The notes beneath the pieces were generated by a model, which was given only the letters and a program-made list of their open reading frames with translations, was not told the origin of the DNA and did not search any database. This document shows, in pieces, positions 1-10,708 of a stretch of DNA of 64,000 nt (the first letter of the stretch is position 1; each line of letters begins with the position of its first letter). Made by a program: the position numbers and the translations under genes. Source of the DNA: an uncultured Paracoccaceae bacterium (GTDB lineage: Bacteria > Pseudomonadota > Alphaproteobacteria > Rhodobacterales > Rhodobacteraceae); the NCBI GenBank assembly GCA_943787985.1, contig CALSOO010000004.1:992001-1056000 (forward strand). Direction: 5' to 3'.

Positions 1-75
1 ACGGCTGACACGCCGATTGCGACAAATGCAGTTGTCGCCCGCATGGGTCAGGCTGCCCGCATCGGCACCGCATGA
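1..75 (+). CDS. C-terminal end of an unidentified gene (partial)
   Basis: Frame 1 is open from the window edge and ends at a TGA at 73-75, giving 24 residues ending in ARIGTA. It has typical Rhodobacteraceae codon use and is followed by non-coding sequence and then a promoter-length gap, which fits the tail of an upstream gene. Nothing in 24 residues identifies the product, and the heavy indel load in this part of the window makes even the frame uncertain. Confidence 0.3.
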   Translation, partial: TADTPIATNAVVARMGQAARIGTA

Positions 76-257
76 AAGATTCGTAAGCTTGTCCCAATCC
101 ATATCCGCAACTTTCTTGTTCCGCCGCCTGCGCTTATGCATATACCAAGCCATGGAGCTTGCGTTTCAACTTGGCAAAAATATCGCTATGCAGGTCAGTA
201 TTTGTGACCTAATATTGCTGATAACTGATGCAACTGATCCGCCTTGGGAGGGCCGAG

Positions 258-3200
258 ATGAGCACGCAAAAATCTCCTGAATGACCGTTTGATCTGGCAA
301 AAGCCCGGTTCTGCTGAACGGCACGCAGGCGCTGGTGCGTCTGATGTTGATGCAAAAGGCCGCGCGACAGGCGGCGGGCTGAACACGGCGGGCTATGTCA
401 CGGGCTATCGCGGATCGCCTTTGGGGCGGTTGATATGCAGATGACGCGCGCGGCCAAGCCTTGGCAGAGCCGAATGTGACCTTTCAAGCCGGGTCTGAAC
501 GAAGATCTGGCCGCCACCGCGCTTTGGGGCGCGCAGCAGGCCGAGTTGCGCGGCGAGGGCAAATATGACGGCGTGTTTGGCCTGTGGTACGGCAAGGGGC
601 CGGGGGTGGATCGCTCGGGCGATGTGATGCGCCACGCCAATATGGCGGGCACGTCGCAACATGGCGGGGTGTGATGGCGATGGGGGATGACCACACGGGC
701 GAATCGTCACCGTGCTGCACCAATCCGAATGGGCCATGGTCGATGCCTATATGCCCGTCGTCAGTCCCTGCGGGGTGCAGGAGATGATGGATTACGGGCT
801 TTACGGCTATGCGTTGTCGCGGTTTGCCGGGCTTCTGGGTCGGGCTGAAGACGATGAAAGACACGGTTGAGGTCACCTCGTGGTTGATGGTGATCCGCAC
901 CGGTTGCAGTTTGTGACGCCCGATTTGACATGCCCGAAGGGGGTCTGAACATCCGCTTGGTGGATCGACCGCATCAGCAAGAAGCGCGGATGATCGATCA
1001 CAAACGCTATGCCGCCGAGGCGTTTCGCCATGCCAACAAGATGGACAAACGGGTCTGGGGCAAGCCGGGTGCCAAGATCGGCTTTGTGGCGGCGGGCAAG
1101 AACTGGTTGGATCTGGTGCATGCGCTGTCCTGCTGAACATTGACGAGGCGAAGCCGAGCGGCTTGGGCATCACGACCTACAAGTCGGGCAGACCTTGGCC
1201 GCTGGATATGCAGGGTTTCACGACTGGGCCGAGGGCTTGATCTGATCGTGGTGTCGAGGAAAAGCGCAAGCTGATCGAGGTGCAGATCAAAGAAGCGCTG
1301 TTTGACGATCGCCGCGGCGCCGCGTTTATGGCTGGCACAAGGGCGCCGGTGGAGCACGGGAAGAGCTGTTCCCGACGCGCGGCGCGCTTGACCCGATCGA
1401 TGATCGCCGAGAAACTGGGCGGATTTTGATCGAAGAGGGCGCGGCACGGACGGTCTGAAGCCGGGCTGGCGCGCTGGACGAGGCGCGCGCGCTGACAATC
1501 GCCGAGAATTGCAGCGCGCTTGCCCTATTTCTGCTCGGGCTGTCCGCATAATTCATCGACCAAAGTGCCCGAGGGCAGCCGCGCCTATGCGGGCATCGGC
1601 TGCCACTTCATGGTGCAGTGGATGGACCGCGACACGCTTGGCTTTACCCATATGGGCGGCGAGGGGGCGAACTGGATCGGCGAGGCCCGTTTTCGACCCG
1701 CGAACATGTGTTCCAGAATCTCGGCGATGGCACCTATAACCATTCCGGCGTTCAGGCGATCCGTGCGGCTGTCGCGGCTGGCACGAACATCACCTACAAG
1801 ATCCTCTACAATGATGCGGTGGCGATGACCGGCGGGCAGGCAATGAGGGGTCTTGACGCGCCGCGCATTGCCGCGAGTGCAGGCGATGGGCGTCGAAACA
1901 CTCGCGTGGTTTATGACGAAAAGAAGATGTGGATTTGGCACTTTCCGCAAGGGTTGCGATGCATGAACGCGAGATGATGCACTGTTCAGAGAAGATTTGC
2001 AAATCAAGGGGTCTCGGCCATCGTCTATATCCAGACCTGCGCTGCGGAAAAACGCCGCCGCCGCAAACGCGGGCTGTTCCCGGACCCGACAAGCGCGTGT
2101 TCATCAATACCGACGTCTGCGAAGGCTGCGGCGATTGCGGCGTGCAATCCAACTGCGTGTCGATCGTGCCGGTGAGACCGAACTGGGCCGCAAACGGGCG
2201 ATTGATCAGTCAGTCTGCAACAAGGATTTTCCTGCGTCAAAGGGTTTTGCCCGTCTTTCGTGACGTGCGAAGGGGCGCAAGTCGCAAAGGAGCCACCGCG
2301 AACTGGATCTGCCGATCTGCCGATCCCGAGCTGCCCGCGATCAACGGCACGCATAATGTGGTGATCACAGGCGTCGGCGGCACCGGCGTTGTGACCATCG
2401 GGGCGGTGCTGGCGCAGGCGGCGCAGATCGATGGCAAGGGCGCTGGCATGATGGAAATGGCGGGCTGGCGCAAAAGGGCGGCGCGGTGCATATCCATTGC
2501 CGTCTGGCCGAAAACCCGAGCGATATCATGCGATCCGTGTGGCCACGGGCGAATGCGACGCATTGATCGGCGGCGATCTGGTGGTGTCGGCCGGGGCCAA
2601 GACGCTGGGCCTGACGAAAGCGGGCGCACCGGGGCTGTGGTCAATAGCCACGAGATCATCACCGGTGATTTCACCCGCGATACCGAATTCACATTGCCGA
2701 CTGACCGGCTGCAGCTGGCGTTGCAGGCGCGTCTGCGGACGGCGTGCGACTGTTTGATGCCTCGGATCTGGCGCGGCGCTGCTGGGCGATTCGATCTTTT
2801 CCAACATGATGGTGTTTGGGGCGGCCTGGCAGCGCGGCTGATCCCTGTCGCTTGAGGCGATCACCGCAGGCGATCGACTTGAACGGGGCCGCGGTGAGCG
2901 CAATCTGCGCGCGTTTGAGATGGGCGTTGGGCGGTGCTGCATCCCGATGACGCGGCGATATGCTCGCCCAATGTGGTGCATTGCCAAAGACCCTGGAGAA
3001 AGATCGCCTTCGCGCGCGACATCTGACGGCCTATCAGGGCAAGCGGCTTGGCCAAGCGCTATCGCAAGCTGGTGAGCGATTGACGATGACGACTGAGCGA
3101 AGCGGTGGCCATGGGCTATCACAAGCTGTTGGCTTACAAGGATGAATACGAGGTTGCGCGCTTGCTGCTGACCACCGCGAAAAGGCGCGGCGAGTTTGAC

Positions 3201-3596
3201 GGCGATTTCAAGATGACCTTTCATCTGGCCCCTCCGATGCTGTCCAAGACAGGGCCGGACGGGCGCCCGAGAAACGCGAATTCGGCGCTGGCATGTGCGG
3301 CCTTGCAGGTTCTGGCCGCTTGAAGCGCTTGCGCGGCACGCCGTTGGATCTGTTTGGCTACACCGCCGAGCGCAAGATGGAGCGTGCGCTGATCCGCCAA
3401 TACGAGGCCGACATGAAGGCTGTGCTGCCCATGTCACCCGCGACCAGCGATGCTGTCTGCCTTGGCCGAGCTGCCGCTTGCACATTCGCGGGTTTGGCCT
3501 GTGAAGAGGCCAACGAAGCGAAAGCCGCGAAGCGCCGCGAGGAGTTGCTGAGTGTGATCCAGCGGGCGGTGCGCCCATGCCAAAGCGGCGGAATAG
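258..3596 (+). CDS. indolepyruvate ferredoxin oxidoreductase, fused alpha/beta subunits (many frameshifts)
   Basis: Oxidatively decarboxylates aryl pyruvates (indolepyruvate and relatives from aromatic amino-acid transamination) to aryl-acetyl-CoA, passing electrons to ferredoxin; cytoplasmic. The ATG at 258 follows a GGGAGGG ribosome site at 246-252. Read across all three frames, the protein runs from MSTQK through the N-terminal pyruvate-binding part ([23 protein letters not shown]), the thiamine-diphosphate region ([22 protein letters not shown] near 1530-1680), a ferredoxin-like cysteine cluster CEGCGDCG near 2118-2145, and a gamma-type domain ([11 protein letters not shown] near 2372-2405) to a tag stop at 3594. 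Family members are about 1130-1160 residues; the span here is somewhat short, as expected if bases are missing. Most breaks fall in homopolymers (for example QKISLND needs one more A and one more C near 270-280). Identity is secure; integrity cannot be judged. Confidence 0.88.
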
Positions 3597-3642
3597 TGCG
3601 GCTGATGGCTCTTTTATAGGGTCTATGCAAGCGGCGCGGCTA

Positions 3643-4579
3643 ATGTCCCCAACGCCAAAGCCGTCAAGGACAGAGCCATGCCACCAAGCGCGCAATCGCC
3701 CGCGACATCACCTATGCCATTCGGCGCGCCAAAGGGGCGGGCGGCGTTGATCCGCCTGATGGAGAACACCACAGGCCGGCTGCGCTTGATCAAAGCGCGC
3801 CAGGCTATGACGACGAGTCGCCGCTGGCGCTGATTTCTGGCAGGTGATGGTCGAGCGCTATGGGCTGACTTGAACGTGCTTGGCGGACTTTGGACAATAT
3901 TCCCAAAGACGGTCCCGTGATTGTGATTGCCAACCATCCCTACGGCATTCTGGACGGGCTGATGATGGGGCATATCCTGTCGACGGCGCGCGGAGATTTC
4001 CGCATTCTGGCCAACTCCGTGTTTCGCAAGGCCCAGGATCTGAACCGGATCATCTTGCCGATCTCGTTTGACGAACCAAAGAGGCCGTCAAGCTGAACAT
4101 CGAAACCCGCAAACGCGCTGTTGACTATCTTGGGCAGGGCGGCGCGATCGGCGTTTTCCCGGGCGGCACTGTCAGCACGGCGGCGCCGTTTTGCACGCCG
4201 ATGGACCCCGGTTGGCGCGTTTACGGCGCGCATGATTCGCAAAGTCCGAGGCGACGGTGGTGCCGGTGTTCTTTGACGGGCACACCAGCCGGCTGTTCCA
4301 GATGGCCAGCCATCTGCACAGCACGTTGCGCTGGGCTGTTGATTCAAGGAGTTCGCAAGCGCGTCGGACACGCCGGTCGGTCGTGATCGGGCGCCCGATC
4401 GCGGCGTGACGTCTGGCCCAGTTCCAAAGGATCCCAAAGATGATGGATTTCCTGCGCAAAGCCACGTATGAGCTGTCCCCAACCCGTGATCCATTCGACT
4501 TGGCTATGAGTTTGCAGGAAAGCATCGCAAGGCGCGACTATGGCAGTTGGCATTTTCGATAGCGGATTGGGCGGGCTGA
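3643..4579 (+). CDS. PlsC-like / hemolysin-type lysophospholipid acyltransferase (frameshifted)
   Basis: A glycerolipid or ornithine-lipid O-acyltransferase, expected at the inner membrane face. The clean stretch 3890-4096 reads [22 protein letters not shown]: the His...Asp catalytic block, with NHPYGILD (HX5D spacing) resembling the OlsF/hemolysin-like branch rather than plain PlsC. The second conserved block is [13 protein letters not shown] near 4135-4175, followed by [15 protein letters not shown] near 4255-4300. At least six frame changes are needed, so start and stop are approximate; the C-terminus probably runs a few codons into murI. The window also encodes the N-acyltransferase OlsB at 48.5 kb, so a role in ornithine-lipid synthesis is possible, but membrane phospholipid acylation is equally open. 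Confidence 0.7.
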
Positions 4580-5347
4580 CAGTTCTGGACGCGGTGCAGA
4601 AGCGCCTGCCTGACGTGCCGTTTGTCTACTTCGCTGACAGCGCGCATGCGCCCTATGGCGTGCGCGATGCCGATGATATTTATCGAGCTGACCAGCGCGG
4701 TGCAGCGCCTGTTGGATGCCGGCTGTGATCTGGTGATCTTGGCCTGCAACACGGCCTCGCCGCGGCTTTGCGCCGGATGCAGGAAGGCTGGGTGCCCGAG
4801 GGCAAGCGCGTTCTTGGGCGTGTTTGTGCCGCTTGATCGAGGCGCTGACCGAGCGCGAATGGGGCGACAATTCCCCGCCCCGCGAAGTGGAGTCAAACAT
4901 GTGGCGCTTTTTGCCACCCCGGCCACGGTGGCGAGCCGTGCGTTTCAGCGCGAACTGGCGTTTCGCGCGATTGGTGTCGACGTGGAGGCCCAGGCCTGTG
5001 GCGGTGTGGTTGATGCGATTGAGGACGGTGATATGATCTTGGCCGAAGCTTTGGTGCGCAGCCATGTGGATGCGCTGCAGACGCAAGATGCCCAAGCCCG
5101 AGGCGGCGATCTTGGGCTGCACGCATTACCCGCTGATGGAGAGACGTTTCAAGCAGGCATTGGGGCGGACGTGAAGGTGTATTCGCCAAGCGGATCTGGT
5201 GGCGAAAGCCTTGCCGATTATCTGCGCGTCACCCTGACATGATCGGCAGCGGCAAAGCTGCGCTATTTGACCACCGGTGATCCCAAGCGTGTCAGCGACC
5301 GTGCCACCCAGTTTTTGCGACGACAAATCAGCTTTGTTGCCGCCTGA
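4540..5347 (+). CDS. murI: glutamate racemase (frameshifted)
   Basis: Interconverts L- and D-glutamate for peptidoglycan. The start reads [19 protein letters not shown], the family's N-terminal phosphate-loop-like signature with the first catalytic acid. VILACNTAS near 4733-4755 carries the first catalytic Cys and [11 protein letters not shown] near 5107-5140 the second. The last residues, RRQISFVAA, end at a tga at 5345. Small indels near 4680, 4760, 4890, 5090 and 5190 split it into three apparent reading frames, but the reconstructed length (about 270) is normal. It is followed 27 bp later by argC on the same strand, an order common in Rhodobacteraceae. Confidence 0.88.
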
Positions 5348-5374
5348 TCCTGCATTTAATACAAGAGATAAAAC

Positions 5375-6393
5375 ATGACATATACTATCGCCATTCTGGG
5401 CGCCATCGGCTACACGGGCGCAGAGCTTATCCGGCTGATTGCCGGCATCCCTATGAACATCAAGGCCTTCGGCGGATCGTAAAGCTGGCAAGGCATTGCG
5501 CAGAGTGTTTCCCGCATCTGCGCCATCTGGACTTGCCCGACTGGTCAGCATTGACGGATTGACTTTACCGGCATTGATCTGTGCTTTTGCGCTTGCCGCA
5601 TAAGACCAGCCAAGAGGTGATCTGCTGCCTGCCCAAGTGACCTCAAAGATCGTGGATCTGAGTGCTGATTTCCGGCTGCGTGATCCGAGGCTGTATGAAA
5701 AATGGTACGGCAACGCCCATCAGCGCCGTGAGATGCAGGCGAGGCGGTCTATGGCCTGACAGAGTTCTACCGTGATCGAGATCGCGCAGTGCGCGCTTGG
5801 TCGCGGGCACCGGCTGCAATGCGGCGACGGGCCAGTTTGCGTTGCGCCCGTTGATTGCGGCGGGGGTGATTGATCTTGACGAGATCATTCTCGACTCAAA
5901 TGCGCGGTGTCTGGCGCCGGGCGCGCGCTCAAGGAAAATCTGCTGCACGCGGAATTGTCCGAGGGCTACATGCGCTATGCTGTTGGCAGCACGCATCGTC
6001 ATTTGGGCGAGTTTGATCAGGAGTTCAGTCGCCTTGGCGGGCCGCCGTGTGCAGGTGCAGTTCACCCCGCATCTGATGCCCGCCAACCGCGGTATTCTGG
6101 CGACCAGCTATGTGCAGGCGACGCGCGCAGATTTATGACACATTGGTGCGGCCTATCGCGATGAGCCTTTATCGAAGTGCTGCCCTATGGGCGAGACCCC
6201 AGCACGCACATGTGCGCGGGTCGAATTTCTGCCATATCGGTGTTGCGGCTGACCGCATTGACGGTCGGGCCATCGTGATTGCGCGCTTGATAATCTGACA
6301 AAAGGGAGCAGCGGGCAGGCCTTGCAGAATGCCAATCTGATGTTAGGTCTTGATGAAACCGCGGGTCTGATGCTGGCCCCGCTGTTCCCGTAG
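5375..6393 (+). CDS. argC: N-acetyl-gamma-glutamyl-phosphate reductase (frameshifted)
   Basis: Third step of arginine synthesis: NADPH reduction of N-acetylglutamyl phosphate to the semialdehyde. The reconstructed sequence starts [20 protein letters not shown] (nucleotide-binding loop), passes [11 protein letters not shown] near 5586-5615, VDLSADFRL near 5653-5680, and the catalytic-Cys block [13 protein letters not shown] near 5800-5835 (usually PGCYPT in long-type ArgC; the GCNAT form is the variant seen in this family's short-type relatives). It ends LMLAPLFP at a tag stop 6391-6393. About ten indels are needed. Length about 342 is normal. Confidence 0.87.
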
Positions 6394-6404
6394 TCGAGGG
6401 ATCC

Positions 6405-6847
6405 ATGGAAAGCTGTAAGAAACAAGCGCCGTATTCAGGTCGATCGCTGTTGCGCGTGGTGGCACTGGCACTGTCCACGGCTCTGATTGGCTATGCGATG
6501 CGCGACGGGATCAATTTTTTCCGCTCCCAAGCCAGGTATCGCGGACCCGCCGCGCCACAGAAGTGTTTCGCATCGGCGGCTTGGTCGAAGAAGGCTCGAT
6601 CGTGCGCGGTCAAGGCAGAGGTCATCGCTTTTCGGTGACGGATGGCGGTGCGATCATTCCTGTGATTTACACGGGTGTGCTGCCCGACCTGTTTGAGGAA
6701 AACCAAGGCATGGTTGGCACGGGAAGTTACATCAACGGCGTCTTTGAAGCCTCTGAAATACTTGCCAAACATGACGAAACCTATATGCCTGCTGAAGTCG
6801 TCGATGCCTTGAAAGCGCAAGGCGTTTATCAAGAACCTGACAGCTAG
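6405..6847 (+). CDS. ccmE: cytochrome c maturation heme chaperone CcmE (frameshifted near N-terminus)
   Basis: Periplasmic, membrane-anchored heme carrier that takes heme from CcmABCD and hands it to CcmF/H. After a basic start (KKxRRIQV when frames are corrected), a single membrane anchor ALSTALIGYAMRDGINFF covers about 6470-6525. The OB-fold follows with FRIGGLVEEGSI and VIYTGVLPDLF. The heme-binding motif is AKHDETYMP near 6766-6790, whose His attaches heme covalently. The C-terminal half from about 6563 is in one clean frame. The cluster continues at ccmF and ccmH about 1.4 kb downstream, separated by a muramidase/holin pair. Confidence 0.9.
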
Positions 6848-6924
6848 AGCGCACCTGCGTTCCACGACGCTTTAACCACCGTTCGCAGATTCCCTGCAGC
6901 TTCCTTGCAAGCGGAGGATATGCC

Positions 6925-7532
6925 ATGCACACGTCAAAGAAGATGCGCGCACACGAGATTGTGCGCCGCGAGGGCGGCTTTGTGAATGATCCCGAGATCC
7001 CGGTGGTGCGACCAATCATGGCGTGACCATCCACACGATGCGCAGCCTTGGCTTGGATCTTGACAAGGATGGTCGTGTCGATCCGCAGATGTGCGCGTCT
7101 GACCCGGCTCAAGCGGTTGAGATTTTCATCAGCACTATTTTGAAGGCCGCGCATTCGCGCGCTTGCCGAAGCGCTTGCAGGCCAGCGTGTTTGATATGTA
7201 TGTCAACGCGGGCGCAACGCGGTGAAGATTTTGCAACGTTGTTGCGGGATATGGGTGACTGCGCGGTTGATGTGGAGGTGCATTGGCCCGCACCATTGCG
7301 CGCCGCACGCGCGTCCGATGCCGCCCCCGATCACATTGAAGATGCCTACGGCGATTGCGCGGCGCAATTATTACTTTCGTCTCGCCGATCAAGTCGCCTC
7401 GCCAGCCGCAAATATGCGCGCACGCGTGCAGGTGGCAAAGGCGGCTGGATCACCCGCGCTGAGGAGTTCATGTCTGCGAGGTATCACCTGTCCGATGCAC
7501 AATTTCAGCAAAGGATCGCGTCATGGGCTTGA
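6925..7532 (+). CDS. holin-associated N-acetylmuramidase, glycosyl hydrolase 108 type (frameshifted)
   Basis: Peptidoglycan-cleaving enzyme of the secretion-activator/GH108 family. The ATG follows GGAGG at 6914. The corrected start reads MHTSKKMRAHEIVRREGG; the E-GG-F block (REGGFVND) contains the family's catalytic glutamate. Further family blocks are GVTIHTMRSLGLDLDKDG near 7018-7070, VFDMYVNAGRNAVKIL near 7190-7230 and a C-terminal RYHLSDAQFQQRIASWA. Around six indels are present. It overlaps the holin gene by 10 bp. In Rhodobacteraceae this pair sits inside the ccm cluster, so it looks domesticated and not part of a resident prophage; a role in cell-wall turnover or particle release is inference. 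Confidence 0.75.
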
Positions 7533-8002
7533 TGGATCGGATGTTTGGTTTGATGTTCGGGGGTGGGCAATGTGATCCGCTGACACCGCCGAGGTGTTTC
7601 GTGAAAACGCCGAACAAGGTGCTGTCCGTGAGGCGCGCATTCAAGCGCAGGCGATGCAGCAGTTTGGCCGCGAGTTTGCGAGGTGCGCCGTCAGAGGCGG
7701 TGTTTGACCGGCTCATGGACGCGGTGAACCGTCTGCCCCGTCCTGCGTTGGCGTTGGGCACGCTTGGGTTGTTCGTGTCTGCGATGGTCGATCCGTTGTG
7801 GTTTGCCACACGGATGCAAGGCATCGCCTTGGTGCCTGAACCGTTGTGGTGGCTGTTGGGGGCATCGTGTCGCTTCTACTTTGGCGCGCGCCATCAGGTG
7901 AAAAGCCAGCAGTTTCAACGTGAGATCGTGGGCAGCATGCTCGCGCTTGCCCGACTGTGATGGAATAACTTGGACGCCCTGTGGAGGCGCGATCAAACGT
8001 GA
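7523..8002 (+). CDS. holin family protein (frameshifted)
   Basis: Small inner-membrane protein partnered with the upstream muramidase. It starts MGLMDRMFGLMFGGG, has an amphipathic middle (REARIQAQAMQQFGREFA after correction), then RLPRPALALGTLGLFVSAMVDP (membrane segment) and EPLWWLLGAIVSFYFGARHQ (second segment), and ends in ALWRRDQT at a tga 8000-8002. Two or three indels near 7585, 7870 and 7955 break the frame. Holins normally permeabilise the membrane so a muramidase can reach the wall; here the pair is chromosomal and embedded between ccmE and ccmF. Confidence 0.7.
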
Positions 8003-8162
8003 CGCGTGCCGTTACGCCGATCCGCCTGAGCGATGCGCCTCATGTGCCCGTCGCAATCTCGCACTATGCGTCGAAAAAGCGTTTCCGACCTGAGATGCAG
8101 CACTTGCATTGATGCGGGTGTGCCGCGACATGCTACAGCGTTGCGATCCCGCGACAATGTGA
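7999..8162 (+). CDS. possible small hypothetical gene between holin and ccmF (frameshifted)
   Basis: A GTG at 7999 overlaps the holin stop and reads TRAVTPIRLSDA; after frame changes the sequence continues ARRNLALCVEKAF and ALMRVCRDMLQRCDPATM before a tga at 8160. The overlap and the protein-like composition suggest a short translationally coupled gene of about 50-55 residues. No family is recognised. The reading depends on assumed indels, so this is tentative. Confidence 0.3.
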
Positions 8163-8223
8163 ACCGAGAAAGGCGGCGATTTCCATTGGCGTCGCAGCAT
8201 GCCTGCGCACTATACTTCATCGC

Positions 8224-10187
8224 ATGATTACAGAGCTCGGACATTTCGCCCTCATCCTCGCCTTTCTTGTTGCCATTGTGCAGGCCGTTGTGCCGCTGAT
8301 CGGCGCGCACAAACATTGGTATGCGCTGGATGGCTGTGGCCGAACCTGCCGCCAAGATGCAGTTTCTTGCTCACAGGCTTTGCCTTCGCAGCACTGACTT
8401 ATGCGCTTTGTGACCTCGGACTTCTCGCTTCGATTGGTATGGCTAAACTCGCACTCAGCGAAACCGATGCTTTATAAAATCAGTGGCGTTTGGGGCAATC
8501 ACGAAGGTTCCATGCTGCTTTGGGTGTTGATCTTGACGCTCTTCGGGGCATGCGCTGCTTGGTTTGGCGGGAACTTGCCACCAACGTTGCGTGCGCGCGT
8601 ATTGGCGGTTCAATCTGCGATCGCCGTTGCGTTTTTCGCCTTCATTATTTTTACATCTAACCCGTTCTTGCGCCTTGCAGTACCGCCGTTTGATGGCCAG
8701 GATCTCAACCCGCTCTTGCAAGATCCCGGCTTGGCCTTCCATCCGCCTTTCTTATATCTCGGTTATGTGGGTCTCTCGATGGCGTTCTCTTTCGCGGTTG
8801 CAGCTTTGTTGGAGGGCCGCGTTGATGCAGCATGGGCCCGTTGGGTGCGCCCTTGGACCTTGGCGGCATGGATCTTCCTCTCAATCGGCATCGGACTTGG
8901 ATCTTGGTGGGCCTATTATGAGCTTGGCTGGGGTGGTTTCTGGTTCTGGGATCCGGTTGAAAACGCGTCCTTCATGCCTTGGCTATTGGCAGCCGCCTTG
9001 TTGCATTCGGCCATCGTCGTGGAAAAACGCGAAAGTCTGAAAAGTTGGACGATCTTGCTGGCAATTCTCGCCTTCGGCTTTTCCTTGATTGGCACATTCA
9101 TCGTGCGCTCCGGCCTTTTGACATCGGTGCATGCCTTCGCCAATGATCCAGAGCGTGGCGTGTTCATCCTGATGATCCTTGGCGTTCTTCACAGGTGGCG
9201 CACTGATCCTATTCGCGATGCGCGCCTCCGCGATGGAAGCCAAAGGCGTTTTCGGTGTCGTCAGCCGCGAAAGTGCGCTGGTTGCGAATAACGTCTTGCT
9301 CGCTGTAGCCTGTTTCGTCGTCTTCGTTGGCACTCTTTGGCCGATGTTTGCAGAGATGTTTTGGGACAGAAAACTCTCCGTCGGACCGCCGTTCTTTCAA
9401 CATGGCCTTCACACCGTTCATGATTTTATTGGGAGTGATCCTACCCGTTGGCTCAACGCTGGCATGGAAACGCGGTCAGATAGGCCGCGCGGCCTATCAA
9501 ATGCGATTTGTCTTCGCGCTTGCGGTTGCTTTGGCCTTACTGGTCTGGGTGATGCAAACGGGCCGCTCGCTAATGGGACCGATTGGTCTGTTTCTTGGCG
9601 CATGGATCGTCTTTGGTGCGTCGCTTGATATTTGGATGCGCGCACAGCGCAAATGGGACCGCTTACTACGTTTGCCTCGTGCGGACTGGGGCAAGGCTGT
9701 CGCGCATGGCGGACTTGGTGTGACCATGTTTGGTATCGCTGGACTGATGGCGTGGCAGGTGGAAGACATCCGCATTGCCGAAGTTGACACGCCTTTCATT
9801 GTTGGTGGCTTTGAGTTGGAACTCAAAGGTGTGGATCGTGTTCAAGGGCCGAACTATCTTTCGACCATGGGCCGCGTGATCCTGCGCAAAGATGGCGCAG
9901 AGATCGCTGTGTTAAATCCAGAGAAACGCAACTACCCGGTCGCACAAATGCCAACGACGGAGGCTGCAATTGACTATCGTTTCTTGCGCGACGTCTATGT
10001 GGTGATCGGTGACCCGCAAGAGGGTGGTGGTTGGACGCTGCGTACCTATATCAAACCTTTGGCGAACTGGATTTGGGCGGGTGTTCTGCTGATGGCACTT
10101 GGTGGTTTCTTAAGCTTGTCTGATCGCCGTTTCCGTGTTGGCGCAGGTGCAAGCAAACGTCGCACACGCACGGTTGCTGCGGAATGA
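8224..10187 (+). CDS. ccmF: heme lyase subunit CcmF (frameshifted)
   Basis: Large polytopic inner-membrane protein that, with CcmH, attaches heme from CcmE to apocytochromes c in the periplasm. The start [20 protein letters not shown] is the family N-terminus. The tryptophan-rich WWD domain is complete: [12 protein letters not shown] near 8490-8525, [18 protein letters not shown], and [28 protein letters not shown] near 8905-8980. The C-terminal periplasmic domain ([18 protein letters not shown]) precedes a last membrane segment ([17 protein letters not shown]). Indels near 8335, 8400, 9195, 9300 and 9440 split it. The corrected length, about 655, is normal. Its stop overlaps the ccmH start (ATGA). 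Confidence 0.93.
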
Positions 10188-10603
10188 AGCGCTTGTCATT
10201 GTTGCCTTTGCATGTTGCTGGCTTCGCCTTTGGGAGCAGTGCAGCCGGACGAAGTGTTGGACGATCCTGTGCTGGAACAACGCGCACGGGTTCTCTCCAA
10301 AGGGCTGCGTTGTCTGGTCTGTCAGAACGAAAGTCAATTGACGAAAGTCATGCCTCGCTTGCGCGCGATTTGCGGATTTTGCTGCGCGAGCGATTGGTGC
10401 AGGGCGACACGATGAGCGAAGCGGATGTAGCTTTCATTGTTGATCGCTACGGTGAATATGTGCTGCTTCGACCCGCCGTCACGGGGTCCAACTGGTCTGC
10501 TTTGGGCGGCGGGTCCGCTCATGTTGTGATCGCGGGAGGCGTGCGGATTGGTCTATTTCCGGCGCCGATCGGTGGCGGTCCGCGCCTCAAGAGACTGCGC
10601 TGA
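10184..10603 (+). CDS. ccmH: cytochrome c maturation protein CcmH/CcL2 (frameshifted)
   Basis: Periplasmic thiol-disulfide protein that keeps apocytochrome CXXCH cysteines reduced for heme ligation. A signal peptide ([14 protein letters not shown]) is followed by the diagnostic LRCLVCQNE near 10306-10330, holding the redox-active CXXC pair. The helical part ends with [12 protein letters not shown]. Frame changes near 10210, 10340 and 10480 are needed, and the C-terminal membrane helix is obscured by indels after 10500. Short CcmH proteins are about 150 residues, consistent with this span. Confidence 0.85.
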   Translation: MKRLSLLPLHVAGFAFGSSAAGRSVGRSCAGTTRTGSLQRAALSGLSERKSIDESHASLARDLRILLRERLVQGDTMSEADVAFIVDRYGEYVLLRPAVTGSNWSALGGGSAHVVIAGGVRIGLFPAPIGGGPRLKRLR

Positions 10604-10708
10604 ATTTTGATGAAAAGCGCCTCACAGATTTTGGCGAGTGACGCGCGGTTTCGCTTTTCTGCACGACGGCTTTGCAGTCTGGGTCAAGCAACAAGGAAGG
10701 ACGCACCG

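Noticed and set aside
2526..3695. 389-residue open frame on the minus strand
   Set aside because: Antisense to the indolepyruvate oxidoreductase; rich in Arg, His, Pro and Ser as expected for the complement of GC-rich coding DNA.
6925..8002. Prophage remnant
   Set aside because: Only a muramidase/holin pair is present; no integrase, capsid, tail, repressor or att repeats.
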